From the NCBI GenBank assembly GCA_024279075.1, contig JAJRRX010000404.1, positions 1 through 5,162 on the forward strand: a stretch of 5,162 bases of DNA, written 5' to 3'. The translations under genes and the position numbers were made by a program. This stretch comes from Alphaproteobacteria bacterium (GTDB lineage: Bacteria > Pseudomonadota > Alphaproteobacteria > Rhodobacterales > Rhodobacteraceae). Within the stretch, counting starts at the first letter, position 1, and every line of letters begins with the position of its first letter. Of this stretch, positions 4,790-5,162 are shown in pieces. The notes under the pieces are model-generated. The model had not been told where the DNA came from and made no database searches. It was given only the letters and a program-made list of their open reading frames with translations.

Positions 4790-5162
4790 TGTGCGGCCTC
4801 CATGAGCGCGGCCTCGACCGGCAGCAAAAACCGCAGGAATTTTAGCGCTTGGTAATCGTTGCCTTGCTGAAGCTGGGCTTTGGCCTCGGTCAAATGAGTG
4901 TTGCTTTCGGTGCTCATAAACACCTGCCCGAGCTGCTCTATACCTTGCATAAGCTGCTTGCGCGCCGATTCCGGCTCGGCCTCTCCAGCCAGCAAAAGCT
5001 GAGCGATATAGCACACACGCTTGACCGGCGTATTGGCCTCATCAGGGTGAATGGCATCGCGCAACCGCAGCACATTGGCATTGGGCGTGAGCACGTTAAG
5101 CCGCGTGCGGCGATCACCGTTTTCAATCACCGCGCCGTTGATCATTATGCGCTCGGCGGGGC
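4786..5162 (-). CDS. flbT: Flagellar biosynthesis regulator FlbT (5' end outside window)
   Basis: FlbT is a cytoplasmic post-transcriptional regulator of flagellin. In Caulobacter it binds the flagellin mRNA leader and destabilises it until the hook is complete, acting with FlaF. The visible part matches FlbT along its length: INGAVIENG near the start, then NVLTPNANVLRLRDAIHPDEA, a PVKRVCYIAQLLLAGE segment, a helix with QLMQGIEQLGQVF, and GNDYQALKFLRFLLPVEA near the C-terminus. The in-frame Met at 5145 is not the real start. The frame stays open to the edge, adding PAERI before Met, which matches the usual FlbT N-terminus (about APRERVLINGAVIENG). About 10 residues should therefore lie beyond 5162. 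The stop overlaps the DUF1217 start by 4 nt (ATGA). flaF and a flagellin gene are expected further upstream (inference). Confidence 0.92.
   Translation of the reverse strand, partial: PAERIMINGAVIENGDRRTRLNVLTPNANVLRLRDAIHPDEANTPVKRVCYIAQLLLAGEAEPESARKQLMQGIEQLGQVFMSTESNTHLTEAKAQLQQGNDYQALKFLRFLLPVEAALMEAAQ

Noticed and set aside
4790..5014. N-terminal extension of the DUF1217 protein to 5014
   Set aside because: This is the flbT coding region read in another frame. The ATG at 4789 has a strong ribosome binding site and the usual 4-nt overlap.

Overview
The window looks like chromosomal DNA of an alphaproteobacterium of the order Rhodobacterales, probably the Roseobacter group. The evidence is flbT next to a DUF1217 protein (a pairing typical of that group's flagellar loci), a short Rhodobacterales-type FlgB divergent from fliI, a CtrA-like box between them, and a DUF6768-type membrane protein encoded with a sigma factor. 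This assignment rests on recognising protein families, not on a search.

Layout, left to right: flgB (rod protein, minus strand, 3-377); an 89-bp divergent promoter region with a CtrA-like site; fliI (flagellar export ATPase, plus strand, 467-1906); a 186-bp GC-rich non-coding stretch with two similarly built inverted repeats, between convergent genes; a minus-strand series of a DUF6768-like two-helix membrane protein (2093-2458), an ECF-like sigma factor (2445-2978) and a class I methyltransferase (3036-3626); a 184-bp divergent region with a palindrome; a 54-residue single-helix membrane protein on the plus strand (3811-3975); then a DUF1217 protein (3962-4789) and flbT (from 4786, cut by the right edge), both minus strand.

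The two ends form one functional theme. FlgB is part of the flagellar rod, FliI powers export of rod, hook and filament subunits, FlbT controls flagellin expression after transcription, and the DUF1217 protein is a flagellum-linked protein of unknown role, translationally coupled to flbT. The central 2 kb (about 1907-3961) has no recognisable flagellar gene. It holds a sigma factor with a probable membrane-bound partner, a methyltransferase of unknown substrate and a tiny membrane protein, and looks like a regulatory block placed inside the flagellar locus.

The points most worth a second look are a perfect 8-10-8 inverted repeat covering the putative -10 region and ribosome binding site of the sigma gene, the GTAACG/CGTTAC palindrome between the methyltransferase and the small protein, the small protein itself, and the paired inverted repeats downstream of fliI. 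No RNA genes, CRISPR arrays, insertion sequences or phage genes were seen.
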